The notes under the pieces: generated by a model
What the model saw: the letters and a program-made list of their open reading frames with translations, nothing else
Database searches by the model: none
What the model was told of the DNA's origin: nothing
In this document: piece after piece, positions 43,772-52,927 of the stretch
How positions within the stretch are numbered: the stretch's first letter is position 1
Layout: each line of letters opens with the position of its first letter
From: Streptomyces sp. SID12488
GTDB lineage: Bacteria; Actinomycetota; Actinomycetes; Streptomycetales; Streptomycetaceae
NCBI RefSeq assembly: GCF_010548275.1
Contig: NZ_JAAGLT010000003.1
Coordinates: 310,001 to 374,000, forward strand
Length of the DNA: 64,000 nt
Direction: 5' to 3'
Made by a program: the position numbers and the translations under genes

Positions 43772-44782
43772 ATGCCAGGCGCCATCTATGCCGAAGGCCT
43801 GGTGAAGACCTTCGGTGACGTAAGGGCTCTGGACGGCGTCGATCTGGACGTCCCGGAGGGCACGGTCCTCGGTCTGCTCGGGCCGAACGGAGCCGGCAAG
43901 ACCACCACCGTCCGCTGTCTGACGACCCTGCTGCGGCCCGACAGCGGCTCGGCGGTCGTCGCGGGCATCGACGTCCTGAAGCACCCCGACGCCGTCCGCC
44001 GCTCGATCGGCCTCTCCGGCCAGTTCGCCGCGGTCGACGAGTATCTGACCGGCCGCGAGAACCTCCAGATGGTCGGTCAGCTGTACCAGATGAAGGCGAA
44101 GGCGGCGAAGGCCCGCGCGGCCGAACTGCTGGAGCAGTTCCACCTCGCGGACGCCGCCGACCGCCCCGCGAAGACCTACTCCGGAGGCATGCGCCGCCGA
44201 CTCGACCTCGCGGCGGCCCTGGTCGTCTCTCCGCCGGTGATGTTCATGGACGAACCGACGACCGGCCTCGACCCGCGCAACCGCCAGCAACTGTGGGAAG
44301 TAATCAAGCAGTTGGTCTCCGGAGGGACGACGCTGCTGCTGACCACGCAGTATCTGGAGGAGGCCGACCACCTCGCGCACGACATCGCGGTGGTCGACCA
44401 CGGCCGTGTCATCGCCCGCGGCACCTCCGACCAGCTCAAGGCCCGCACCGGCGGCGAGCGCGTCGAGGTCGTCGTGCACGAGCGCGAGCACATAACGACC
44501 GCGTCCGAGGTGCTGGGCGCCTTCGGTAAGGGCCAGGGCGAGGTCACCGTCCAGGAACACATGCGCAAACTCACGGTGCCCGTCACAGGCGGCGCGAAGC
44601 TCCTCGCGGAGGTCATCCGTGAACTGGACACCCGCGGCATCGAGATCGACGACATCGGCCTGCGCCGCCCGACCCTCGACGACGTCTTCCTCTCCCTGAC
44701 GGGCCACCTGGCCGAGGTGAAGGACGAGGAGAACGGCGCGAAGCAAAGCGGGAAAGAGAACGGAAAGGAGACCGACAAGTGA
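43772..44782 (+). CDS. DrrA-type ABC exporter ATPase
   Basis: 336 residues. Walker A GPNGAGKTT, signature YSGGMRRRLD, Walker B VMFMDEPTTGLDPRNRQ, H-loop TTQYLEEADHLAHD. The C-terminal domain (about 230-320, GIEIDDIGLRRPTLDDVFLSLTGH) is diagnostic of the daunorubicin-resistance DrrA subgroup. Exports a drug or lipid-like molecule with the next gene. GTGGAGAACAG precedes ATG 43772. Its stop overlaps the permease start. Confidence 0.94.
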   Translation: MPGAIYAEGLVKTFGDVRALDGVDLDVPEGTVLGLLGPNGAGKTTTVRCLTTLLRPDSGSAVVAGIDVLKHPDAVRRSIGLSGQFAAVDEYLTGRENLQMVGQLYQMKAKAAKARAAELLEQFHLADAADRPAKTYSGGMRRRLDLAAALVVSPPVMFMDEPTTGLDPRNRQQLWEVIKQLVSGGTTLLLTTQYLEEADHLAHDIAVVDHGRVIARGTSDQLKARTGGERVEVVVHEREHITTASEVLGAFGKGQGEVTVQEHMRKLTVPVTGGAKLLAEVIRELDTRGIEIDDIGLRRPTLDDVFLSLTGHLAEVKDEENGAKQSGKENGKETDK

Positions 44783-45624
44783 GTGCCGTCACCGACGCGG
44801 TGCCCGCAACGGCGCCCACGAACCCCTTCAGCCAACTGATCCGCGACTCCCTGGTCATCGCGAAGCGGAACCTGCTCCGCATGACCAGGATCCCCGAGAT
44901 GGTGATATTCGGGCTGATCCAACCAATCATGTTCGTGGTGCTCTTCGCGTACGTCTTCGGTGGCTCCATGAACATCGACGGCTCCACGGACCCCGGCACC
45001 TACCGCGAGTTCCTGATGGCCGGCATCTTCGCCCAGACCGTCACCTTCGCCACGGCGGGTGCCGGCGCGGGCATCGCCGACGACATGCACAAGGGCCTCA
45101 TCGACCGCTTCCGCTCCCTGCCCATGGCGCGCGGCGCGGTGCTCACCGGGCGCACGCTCGCCGACCTCGTGCAGACGGCGCTCACGCTGTTCGTACTGGC
45201 GGTGGTCGCCCTGCTGGTCGGCTGGCGCACCCACACCAACATCGGTGAGGTGCTCGGTGCCTTCGGGCTGCTTCTCCTGACGGGATACGCGTTCACCTGG
45301 ATCGGCGCCCTGATCGGCCTGTCCGTGCGTACGCCCGAGGCGGCGACGTCCGGCGGACTGATCTGGCTCTTCCCGGTCACCTTCGTGTCGAACGCGTTCG
45401 TGGACTCCAGCCGGATGACCCCCTGGCTGCGTCACGTCGCCGACTGGAACCCGTTCAGCGCCACGGTGCAGGCCTGCCGGCAACTGTTCGGCAACCCCGG
45501 CGTCTCACCGTCGGACGCCTGGCCCATGCAGCACCCCGTGTGGGCCTCGGTCATCTACTCGGTCCTGATCGTCCTCATATTCAGGACCCTGGCGGTCCGC
45601 AAGTACCGCTCCGCCACGGCATGA
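44779..45624 (+). CDS. DrrB-type ABC-2 exporter permease
   Basis: 281 residues, about six helices, N-terminal amphipathic stretch SLVIAKRNLLRMTRIPEMVI, then YREFLMAGIFAQTVTFATAG, GLIDRFRSLPMARGAVLTGR (ABC-2 signature) and WLRHVADWNPFSATVQACRQ. GTG start overlaps the ATPase stop (GTGA, 44779-44782). Forms the exporter with DrrA. Confidence 0.93.
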   Translation: MSAVTDAVPATAPTNPFSQLIRDSLVIAKRNLLRMTRIPEMVIFGLIQPIMFVVLFAYVFGGSMNIDGSTDPGTYREFLMAGIFAQTVTFATAGAGAGIADDMHKGLIDRFRSLPMARGAVLTGRTLADLVQTALTLFVLAVVALLVGWRTHTNIGEVLGAFGLLLLTGYAFTWIGALIGLSVRTPEAATSGGLIWLFPVTFVSNAFVDSSRMTPWLRHVADWNPFSATVQACRQLFGNPGVSPSDAWPMQHPVWASVIYSVLIVLIFRTLAVRKYRSATA

Positions 45625-45645
45625 CGGCGACCCGGGCATGACGAT

Positions 45646-45674
45646 GCCCCCGGCGCCCACTGGGCGCCGGGGGC
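45646..45674. terminator. Bidirectional terminator, 13-bp stem
   Basis: GCCCCCGGCGCCC and GGGCGCCGGGGGC pair perfectly around ACT, between convergent exporter and greA. Confidence 0.9.
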
Positions 45675-45738
45675 TCGTAAGGGCCGAGGCAAGGGATTCC
45701 GACGGGTCCGACAGGTTCGAAGGGTCGGTTCCGGAAGG

Positions 45739-46236
45739 TCAGCTCTGGTAGGGCACTGCCTTCAGGATCTTCACGTTGGCGCGCTTGCCGTTGGGCAGCT
45801 CGTACTGCGCGTCCGCGCCGACCTTCTTGCCGCTCACCCCGCTGCCGAGCGGAGACTGCGGCGAGTAGGTCTCGATGTCGGAGCTGGCGTACTCGCGTGA
45901 CGCGAGCAGGAAGGTCAGCGTGTCGTCCTCGTCGCCGTCGAAGGCGATGGTCACGACCATGCCGGGCGCGACCGCACCGTTCGCCGCCGGAGCCTCGCCG
46001 ACCTTCGCGTTCTCCAGGAGCTGGGTCAGCTGGCGCACACGGAGTTCCTGCTTGCCCTGCTCCTCCTTGGCGGCGTGATACCCGCCGTTCTCGCGCAGGT
46101 CGCCCTCCTCGCGTGCAGCGGCGATCTTGGCGGAGATCTCCGTGCGCGCAGGACCAGTAAGGTGCTCAAGCTCGTCCTTGAGCTTGTTGTACGCCTCCTG
46201 GGTGAGCCAGGTGACGTTCTCGCTGGTCTGGGTCAC
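45739..46236 (-). CDS. greA: Transcription elongation factor GreA
   Basis: 165 residues from GTG 46236 after CGAGGAGCACCT. The N-terminal coiled coil has EISAKIAAAREEGDLRENGG with the tip acidic residues that rescue backtracked RNA polymerase; the C-terminal FKBP-like domain ends SPLGSGVSGKKVGADAQYEL. Protein length is normal. Confidence 0.95.
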   Translation of the reverse strand: MTQTSENVTWLTQEAYNKLKDELEHLTGPARTEISAKIAAAREEGDLRENGGYHAAKEEQGKQELRVRQLTQLLENAKVGEAPAANGAVAPGMVVTIAFDGDEDDTLTFLLASREYASSDIETYSPQSPLGSGVSGKKVGADAQYELPNGKRANVKILKAVPYQS

Positions 46237-46401
46237 AGGTGCTCCTCGTAGGTACTGGGAATACAAAGCAACGCCCTACCAGAAGAATGTTCCTTCACGG
46301 ATGGGCGAAACCACGAGCCTAACAATTCAGCGGCGACAGGGGGAGGACATAAGCCATCAGAAAAACGTCAGCGCAGGTCAGCACTTGTGTGATGAGTGTG
46401 A

Positions 46402-46441
46402 CCCCACTGATGACCCCCGCTGATGGCCCCACTGATGACCC
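46402..46441. repeat. 15-bp direct repeats
   Basis: CCCCACTGATGACCC at 46402-46416 and again at 46427-46441, with a degenerate CGCTGATGG between. Intergenic, between the DUF4307 stop and the greA leader. Confidence 0.7.
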
Positions 46442-46452
46442 GGCCGGCGGCC

Positions 46453-46851
46453 TCAGTCGCTGTGACAGCCGAGCAGCTCGGCCGTGGTCCCCTGGGACGT
46501 CGTACGGAGTGTGACGAGCCGGTCGATGCGGGTGGCGTCACCGTCGAAGCGGAAGTCGGCGCGGCCGACCTCGGCACCGTTCTCGGCCTGGGAGCGGACC
46601 GTGCAGTAGCCGTTCGTGCCGGAGTCCTTGCGGACCTCCAGATGCACTTTGACCGAGTCGTCGTACGTCTTGAAGGTGATGATCTCGGCGCTGATCTTGT
46701 TGCCGACGACGTAGTGGTAACCGAACCAGCCGACCACGACGAGCAGTACCGAACCGAGGACAGCGGCGACGATCTTGAGCTTGCGGTCGGCCCGCTCGTC
46801 CGTGGAGCGGCCGTACCGTCCCTCGGGCAGTCGCGTGCTCGCCGTACTCAT
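46453..46851 (-). CDS. DUF4307 membrane protein
   Basis: 132 residues: cytoplasmic RYGRSTDERADRKLKI, one helix (VAAVLGSVLLVVVGWFGYHY), then an external beta-rich domain with SAEIITFKTYDDSVKVHLEV and two cysteines (NGYC, LLGC). This matches DUF4307, a small actinobacterial family almost always divergent from mca, as here. Function unknown. Confidence 0.88.
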   Translation of the reverse strand: MSTASTRLPEGRYGRSTDERADRKLKIVAAVLGSVLLVVVGWFGYHYVVGNKISAEIITFKTYDDSVKVHLEVRKDSGTNGYCTVRSQAENGAEVGRADFRFDGDATRIDRLVTLRTTSQGTTAELLGCHSD

Positions 46852-46975
46852 GATCGTCCTCTCCGCGAAGGCCCGGAAAGCCGGGCCCCGGAATTATTGG
46901 CCGCTCGGTTCGGTCACTATAGAAGCCGCTCATCGCACCCGCTCACACCGGATGCCGACTTACGAGGATTGAGTC

Positions 46976-47857
46976 TTGACTGACCAGCTGCGACTGATGG
47001 CCGTGCACGCGCACCCCGACGACGAGTCGAGCAAGGGTGCGGCCACCATGGCGAAGTACGTGTCCGAGGGGGTGGACGTGCTCGTCGTGACCTGCACGGG
47101 CGGGGAGCGCGGGTCCATCCTCAACCCGAAACTGCAGGGCGACAAGTACATCGAGGAGAACATCCACGAGGTACGCAAGAAGGAGATGGACGAGGCCCGC
47201 GAGATCCTCGGCATCAAGCAGGAGTGGCTCGGTTTCGTCGACTCCGGCCTGCCCGAGGGCGACCCGCTGCCTCCGCTCCCCGAGGGCTGCTTCGCCCTGG
47301 AGGACGTGGACAAGGCGGCCGGGGAACTGGTGAAGCAGATCCGCTCGTTCCGCCCGCAGGTGATCACGACGTACGACGAGAACGGCGGGTACCCGCACCC
47401 CGACCACATCATGACCCACACGATCTCGATGGTGGCCTTCGAGGGCGCCGCCGACCCCGAGACCTACCCGGAGTCGGAATTCGGCCCGGTGTACCAGCCG
47501 CGGAAGCTGTACTACAACCAGGGCTTCAACCGGCCGCGCACCGAGGCGCTGCACAACGCGCTGATCGAGCGCGGCATGGAGTCGCCGTACGGGGACTGGC
47601 TGAAGCGGTGGTCGGAGTTCGAGCGCACCGAGCGCACGCTGACCACGCATGTTCCGTGCGCCGATTTCTTCGAGATCCGCGACAAGGCGCTGCTCGCGCA
47701 CGCCACCCAGATCGACCCCGACGGGGGCTGGTTCCGGGTGCCGATGGAGCTTCAGCGGGAGGTCTGGCCGACGGAGGAGTACGAGCTCGCGAAGTCGCTC
47801 GTGGACACTTCCCTCCCCGAGGACGACCTCTTTGCGGGCATCCGCGACAATGCCTGA
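46976..47857 (+). CDS. mca: Mycothiol S-conjugate amidase
   Basis: 293 residues from TTG 46976 after ACGAGGATTGAGTC. LmbE-type deacetylase: AVHAHPDDESSKGAATMA (zinc ligands H13, D16), TTYDENGGYPHPDHIMTH (H141, H144), and Mca-specific GERGSILNPKLQGDKYIEEN. It cleaves mycothiol-toxin adducts, giving a mercapturic acid for export and GlcN-inositol. It is a bona fide actinobacterial marker. The small membrane protein gene begins at its stop. Confidence 0.95.
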   Translation: MTDQLRLMAVHAHPDDESSKGAATMAKYVSEGVDVLVVTCTGGERGSILNPKLQGDKYIEENIHEVRKKEMDEAREILGIKQEWLGFVDSGLPEGDPLPPLPEGCFALEDVDKAAGELVKQIRSFRPQVITTYDENGGYPHPDHIMTHTISMVAFEGAADPETYPESEFGPVYQPRKLYYNQGFNRPRTEALHNALIERGMESPYGDWLKRWSEFERTERTLTTHVPCADFFEIRDKALLAHATQIDPDGGWFRVPMELQREVWPTEEYELAKSLVDTSLPEDDLFAGIRDNA

Positions 47858-47858
47858 C

Positions 47859-48137
47859 ATGAGCGCAAGCGCAAGCCTGGCAATGACACATCTCCTTCCG
47901 TTCGCGGCGGAGGTCGACGAGGACAAGGTGACCCCCGGTGTCCTCGGCTTCATCGTGTTCGCGGTGATGGCTCTCGCCGTGTGGGCCCTGATGAAGTCCA
48001 TGAACAAGCAGATGGGCAGGATCGAGTTCAAGGAGGCGCCGGACCCCGAGCAAACCCCCGCCGCCACCAAGGAAACGGCAAGCGGGGCGGCCAACGGAGC
48101 GGCCAGGGGATCGGCCAAGGGTTCCGCGCAGGACTGA
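47859..48137 (+). CDS. Small membrane protein downstream of mca
   Basis: 92 residues from ATG 47859, two bases after the mca stop. Helix about residues 27-45 (PGVLGFIVFAVMALAVWALM) then SMNKQMGRIEFKEAPDPEQ and a Gly/Ala/Ser tail. ATG 47850 (overlapping mca) or 47883 are alternatives; none has a clear ribosome site, so it is likely coupled to mca. Function unknown. Confidence 0.75.
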   Translation: MSASASLAMTHLLPFAAEVDEDKVTPGVLGFIVFAVMALAVWALMKSMNKQMGRIEFKEAPDPEQTPAATKETASGAANGAARGSAKGSAQD

Positions 48138-48180
48138 GGCCGCACCGGGTGCCCTGCACCCGGTGACCGTGCCTCCCGCC

Positions 48181-51100
48181 CTACCGCCGGCCTGCCGCCG
48201 CCACCGGCACCCCCATGACCTCCCGGGCGTGCCGGTTCGGGATCATGCCCAGGCGCCACCCCTGCCAGCCCGACTCCAGGGCCACACCGCGCTCCAGGAG
48301 GAGCTGGTAGGCGTCGACGAAGTCGTCGAGCTTGTCGTCGCGGGACGGGTGGCGGCTGCGGGAGAGCTGGGACAGCTCCTCCTGGGCCACCGCCGTGCCG
48401 ATGTCGACGCCGCCGGGGGCCGCGTACGGCAGCAGGGTGCAGCGCAGGAAACGCGCCCAGTCCTCGCCGCGCCGGTCGCCGTACGAGGTGAACAGGCCGA
48501 TCGCCTCGTCGCACAGAGCCAGCGCCTGCTGGGTGCGGGCGTTGCCCGCGTCGACGATCGCGAGCTCCAGGCAGGTCCAGGCCTCGCCGTGGGCCACCCC
48601 GATGCGCTGGAAGTCGGCGCGGGCGTCCACCAGGAGCTGGCGGGCGAAGCCCGAGTTGCGCAGCGAGCCCGTCTGGACGGCCCGCTGGTCACGGGTGACG
48701 CGGGCCGAGTGATGGCGGGCGCAGGCCAGGCCGTAGACGTCCCGGATGCGGGAGAACATCGTGCGGGAACGTTCCAGCTCGCGGACCGCCAGATCCAGGT
48801 TGCCCGTCTCCTCCAGGGACTGGCCCAGGTAGTAGACCGACCACGCCTCGCCGCGCGCGTCCTCGTTGTCCCGGTGCACGGCCGCCGCCCGCCGCAGCCC
48901 GTCCACCGCCGCCGACGCGTCCCCGGCGACCAGCCGGGCCCGGGCCAGCTGGGTCAGGGCCCAGGCCTCGCCACGGGCGTCGCGCGTACGGCCGTACAGA
49001 TCGAGGGCCGTGCGCAGTTCGGACTCGGCGCGCGGTACGTCGCCCATCCGCAGGCCCAGTTGACCGAGCTGGAAGTGGGCCCACGCCTCGCCGTGGATCG
49101 ACTCGCCCTCCTTGTGCAGGACCAGGGAACGGGTCAGCAGGTCCCAGGCCTCGGCGAGGCGGGAGCGGTCACGCTCGACGGCGGCGAGGGCGTGCATCGT
49201 CCAGGCGCGGTCGGTCGCCAGTTCGGGCGCCTGCTGGAGGTCCAGGGCCTCCTGGAGTTTCGCCGCCGCCTCGATCAGGTTGCCCTGGTGATGCAGCGTG
49301 ATGCCGAGCGAGCACAGGGCCCGGGCGGCGCCCGCGTCGTGGTGGGCCTCCATGTACAGCTCGACGACCGAGGTGAGCGTTGTGCGTGCCTTGTCCAGCT
49401 CGCCCAGCTGACGGGCCGCGATACCCGTACGCCACTGCACCGAGCGGACCAGCAGCCCCTGGTCCACCGACTCCGCCAGCTCACTGATCTCGCCGAGCCG
49501 GTAGAGATCGCCGCGCAGCAGGCAGTAGTCGCACAACGCGCCCAGCAGGTTGAGTACGGCGGCCTGGTTGACGCCGTCCGCGTGCCGCAGCGTCGCCGTG
49601 ATGAAGCTCGACTCGTCGTCCAGCCAGCGCAGCGCCTCGTCGAGGGAGGTGAAGCCGTGCGGGCTGAAGCGGTCCGAGCGGGTCGACATGTTGCCGTCGA
49701 CCAGGCGCAGCACCGAGTCGGCCAGCTCGCCGTAGCTCACGATCAGGCGTTCCTGCGCGGCCGTGCGCTCCGCCGGTTCCTCCTCGTCCTGGAGGCGGGC
49801 CTGCGCGAAGGCACGGACCAGGTCGTGCAGGCGGTAACGGCTGCCCCGGACATGGTCGATCAGGCCCGCGCGGGCGAGCGCGTCAAGCTGACGGGTCGCC
49901 TCCGTCCGGTCCGTGGCGAGGAGGGCAGCGGCAGCAGCCGCGCCGAGCGAGGCCCGGCCTGCCAGCGCCAGCCTGCGCAGCAGCCGCCGGGCCTGATCCG
50001 ACTGGTCGGTGTAACGCAGCCACAGCACCCGCTCCACCGGCTCGACCGGGCCGTACGCGCCCAGGTCGGCGGCCAGCCGGCGCTGGCTGCGCGGGCCCAG
50101 CGAGGAGCCCGCGACGCGCAGCGCCAGTGGCAGCCCGCCGCACAACTCCCTTATCCGCTCGGCGGATTCGGCATCGTACGGACTTGATCCCGACCCCGGC
50201 TCGGCCTGCGCGGACGCGTTCAGCAGCTCCTCCGCGCCCGCCGCGTCCAGGGGCTCCACTGGCAGCTGATGGACCCAGAAGGGCAGGTCTGCCGGAAGGG
50301 CGAGAGGCTCGCGGGCGGTGACGATGACGAGGCTGTCGGAGCGCTCCGGGATGAGCGTGCGGACCTGCTCGGGGTCCTGGGCGTCGTCCAGGACGATCGT
50401 CACCGGGACCCCGGTGAGATGCTGGTTGTAGAGCTCGGTCAGCCTTCTGACCTGCTGGTCCGGTGAGGAACGCTCGCGGAAGAGCGACTGTTCGCGGGAG
50501 GCGCCGAGCCGGTTGAGCAGGTACAGAAGGGCGTCGCGGGTGGGCAGCGGCGGCTCCTTCGGACTGTCGCCGCGCAGATCCACCACGCACGCGCCCCGGA
50601 ACTGGTCCCGCAGATCGTGCGCCGCGTGGATGGCGAGCGCGCTGCGGCCACTGCCGGACGCGCCGTGCAGGACGACCAGGGTCGGCCGGGTCTCCGTACT
50701 CGCCCGGGCCGCGTGCACCCACTGCCGGATACGGGCCAGTTCCTGCCGTCGGCCCGCGAACGGCTCGTCCGGGTCCGGGAGTTGGGCGAACGACTGATCG
50801 AGGACGCTACGCGTGCGGGCCGCCGCGCTCTTGTCGCTGCCGCGCAGCCTCGGCCCCGACTTCTTCGGCCCGGTGGACGCGCTGAGCACCCGCTGCTGGT
50901 CGAGGAACGGCCGGATGCCGCGTACCTCCAGCGCCGTCAGCCAGGTCAGCCGCAGCTGTTCGGGCCCGCCGGGCTGACTCACCGCTCCGGCCCGGTGGTG
51001 GGCGGCCGGCAGATGGGAGGCGGTCACCTTTAGGACGGTCGCGGCGGCGCCCACGACACCCACGGTCAGCGCCGCCCCCACGGCGGTGCCTGTGCCGGTG

Positions 51101-51399
51101 CCGAGCGCCAGGTCGGCGATGCCTGCCGCGAGCGCGGCAACAGCCGCCACCAGCAACGGAGTTCCGGCACCCTCCCGGGCGTAGCGCTGCCCGAAGGTGA
51201 GCTGCCCGGCCTTCGCCTCGTCGAGCGCCCGCGTGTACGCGGCGTACTCCTCCGCGGACGACTGCGCCATGGTGTCCAGCGCCCCGCGCGCCCGGGTGAG
51301 CAGCGCACCCCCGTCCGTACGCCCCCCGGACTGCCGCACCTCTTCCTCCACGGCCCGGCCCAACAGCCGCTCGGCTTCCGCCCGGTGGCTGTCCCGCAT
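48181..51399 (-). CDS. STAND-type P-loop NTPase with TPR repeats
   Basis: 1072 residues from ATG 51399 after AGAGGGGGACACC. A helical N-terminus, two membrane-like segments (about 81-99 and 104-128), then an NB-ARC-like module: Walker A GASGSGRS (246-253, Arg replacing the usual Lys), Walker B TIVLDDAQDP (DD 338-339), and GLPLALRVAGSSL (the GLPL motif). A winged-helix segment ends near 560 and about ten TPR-like repeats follow (e.g. AWAHFQLGQLGLRMGDVPRA, AWSVYYLGQSLEETGNLDLA). Such proteins act as regulators, cell-fate switches or defence sensors. Membrane association is unusual. Confidence 0.85.
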   Translation of the reverse strand: MRDSHRAEAERLLGRAVEEEVRQSGGRTDGGALLTRARGALDTMAQSSAEEYAAYTRALDEAKAGQLTFGQRYAREGAGTPLLVAAVAALAAGIADLALGTGTGTAVGAALTVGVVGAAATVLKVTASHLPAAHHRAGAVSQPGGPEQLRLTWLTALEVRGIRPFLDQQRVLSASTGPKKSGPRLRGSDKSAAARTRSVLDQSFAQLPDPDEPFAGRRQELARIRQWVHAARASTETRPTLVVLHGASGSGRSALAIHAAHDLRDQFRGACVVDLRGDSPKEPPLPTRDALLYLLNRLGASREQSLFRERSSPDQQVRRLTELYNQHLTGVPVTIVLDDAQDPEQVRTLIPERSDSLVIVTAREPLALPADLPFWVHQLPVEPLDAAGAEELLNASAQAEPGSGSSPYDAESAERIRELCGGLPLALRVAGSSLGPRSQRRLAADLGAYGPVEPVERVLWLRYTDQSDQARRLLRRLALAGRASLGAAAAAALLATDRTEATRQLDALARAGLIDHVRGSRYRLHDLVRAFAQARLQDEEEPAERTAAQERLIVSYGELADSVLRLVDGNMSTRSDRFSPHGFTSLDEALRWLDDESSFITATLRHADGVNQAAVLNLLGALCDYCLLRGDLYRLGEISELAESVDQGLLVRSVQWRTGIAARQLGELDKARTTLTSVVELYMEAHHDAGAARALCSLGITLHHQGNLIEAAAKLQEALDLQQAPELATDRAWTMHALAAVERDRSRLAEAWDLLTRSLVLHKEGESIHGEAWAHFQLGQLGLRMGDVPRAESELRTALDLYGRTRDARGEAWALTQLARARLVAGDASAAVDGLRRAAAVHRDNEDARGEAWSVYYLGQSLEETGNLDLAVRELERSRTMFSRIRDVYGLACARHHSARVTRDQRAVQTGSLRNSGFARQLLVDARADFQRIGVAHGEAWTCLELAIVDAGNARTQQALALCDEAIGLFTSYGDRRGEDWARFLRCTLLPYAAPGGVDIGTAVAQEELSQLSRSRHPSRDDKLDDFVDAYQLLLERGVALESGWQGWRLGMIPNRHAREVMGVPVAAAGRR

Positions 51400-51552
51400 G
51401 GTGTCCCCCTCTGACGTCACCTGCTTTGCCTATGAGTGTCCGTCGCGGAAGGCAAGAGCGCGAGAGGGCCAACGATCAGTGGAGCCGGGTCCGTGACGTT
51501 CGAGTGGCTCGCTCGTTCATCCGTATGTCGAGATCATTATCGATCCGGGGGT

Positions 51553-52842
51553 GTGGAAAAGCGTGATGAGAGTCGACCGGCCGGACTGATTCCGGTTGTT
51601 TCCTATGCGCGGACGTCCGAGGACATCCGCCAGCGTGACGGACACGGTGTGCGCCATCAGTTGCTCATCAATGAGCGGACCGCGCACGAACATGGCTGCA
51701 GGGTGGTCGAGGCCTACAGCGACAACGGCCTCAGCGCGTCCAGGGCAGGGATCGTGCGGCCTGAGTTCAACCGTCTGGTCGCCGACCTGGTGCGTGGGCA
51801 CACCGACAGCGGACAACAGATCGAAGGGGTCGTCTGCGTCGCGGACGACCGGCTGTATCGCCGGGCGGAGGATCTTGCACAGTTCTTCGAGGCACTGACC
51901 TGTCGGCCGGGACGCGTTTACGTCGATGCGGAGGGCGTCCGAGATCCGTACTCGCAGGATGGGTTGATGCAGGCCGTGCGCTCGCTGAACGCGGCGATCA
52001 CGGAAACGCGAATCCGGAGCAGGAGGCTGACGGACTGGCACTGGGCGCGCGCCGTCGAGGGGGTGCCGCACAGCGGGCCGCGTCCCTTCGGCTGGCGGGA
52101 GGACAGGATCACTCTTCACCCGGATGAGGCCCAACTCGTCGAGCAGGCGATCACGGACCGCATCGAAGGGAAGGCGATCCGGGCCATCGCGCGGGACTGG
52201 TGTGATCTCGGAGCCACCGGCACCCGTGGCGGTAGACCCAACGCCCAGACGGTCACACAGATCCTCACCGCGCCCAGGGTGTGCGGATACCGGGCGAACA
52301 GGGGTGAGCTGCTGCTGATGCCGGAGACGCGGCAGCCCGTACTGGGCCAGTGGGAACCCATCGTGGCCCCAGATCAGTGGCAAGCAGTATGCGGGACGTT
52401 TTCGCCCGGCAGTCTCTACCTGCACAGGGGCAGTGGTGCTCCGAGACTCACTGGGAAGAGGAAACCTGCCCCCAGTCGCCTCGCCACTGGCTTTCTCCGC
52501 TGTGGGGCGGAGCGCCCCGACGGCACGATGTGCTGCGGAGCGATGTGCGCTCAGAAAGGGAGAAGCAAGCGGAGTCCCTACGTCTATGCCTGCCGTAGCT
52601 GCGGGCGATGTGCCATCAGCGGACCGTTGGCCGACGAGACCCTGGAACACCTGCTGTTTCCCGAAACTCCGGAGCATACGAGGCTGCCCGAGTCTGTGCG
52701 ACAACGCTGGCAGTCCGGCGAGATGAGTCTTGAGGAAAAGCGAGGAGTCATCGCGTCCGTCCTCACCCATTGCATCGTCCGACCTGGGATGAAGGGAAGC
52801 CGTGTGTGGGACTACTCGCGGCTGGAACCCGTCCGACGCTGA
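51553..52842 (+). CDS. Large serine recombinase (resolvase/integrase)
   Basis: 429 residues from GTG 51553. N-terminal resolvase domain: Ser22 nucleophile in VVSYARTSEDI, VEAYSDNGLSASRAGIVRPE, and VADDRLYRRAEDLAQFFEAL. The recombinase domain follows (PHSGPRPFGWREDRITLHPD, AIRDWCDLGATGTRGG-like segment), then a zinc ribbon with a doublet CC and CRSCGRC, and a short tail; the long coiled coil of phage integrases is reduced. GC3 is lower than in neighbours, indicating acquired DNA. It stands alone, with no excisionase or phage genes, next to the DUF255 gene. Confidence 0.87.
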   Translation: MEKRDESRPAGLIPVVSYARTSEDIRQRDGHGVRHQLLINERTAHEHGCRVVEAYSDNGLSASRAGIVRPEFNRLVADLVRGHTDSGQQIEGVVCVADDRLYRRAEDLAQFFEALTCRPGRVYVDAEGVRDPYSQDGLMQAVRSLNAAITETRIRSRRLTDWHWARAVEGVPHSGPRPFGWREDRITLHPDEAQLVEQAITDRIEGKAIRAIARDWCDLGATGTRGGRPNAQTVTQILTAPRVCGYRANRGELLLMPETRQPVLGQWEPIVAPDQWQAVCGTFSPGSLYLHRGSGAPRLTGKRKPAPSRLATGFLRCGAERPDGTMCCGAMCAQKGRSKRSPYVYACRSCGRCAISGPLADETLEHLLFPETPEHTRLPESVRQRWQSGEMSLEEKRGVIASVLTHCIVRPGMKGSRVWDYSRLEPVRR

Positions 52843-52927
52843 GGGGATCGGGTTGCGTCGGTGGGCGTGACCTTATGAGAAGTGGCCGTCGCACGGTTGG
52901 CCGGGCCCGTCCGGCAGGATGGACCCC

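Noticed and set aside
48163..50187. 674-codon open frame opposite the STAND/TPR gene
   Set aside because: Codon positions fit the minus strand; no domain in the antisense product.
51436..52842. Complete integrative element or prophage
   Set aside because: Only the recombinase is present; no excisionase, replication, transfer or phage genes flank it.
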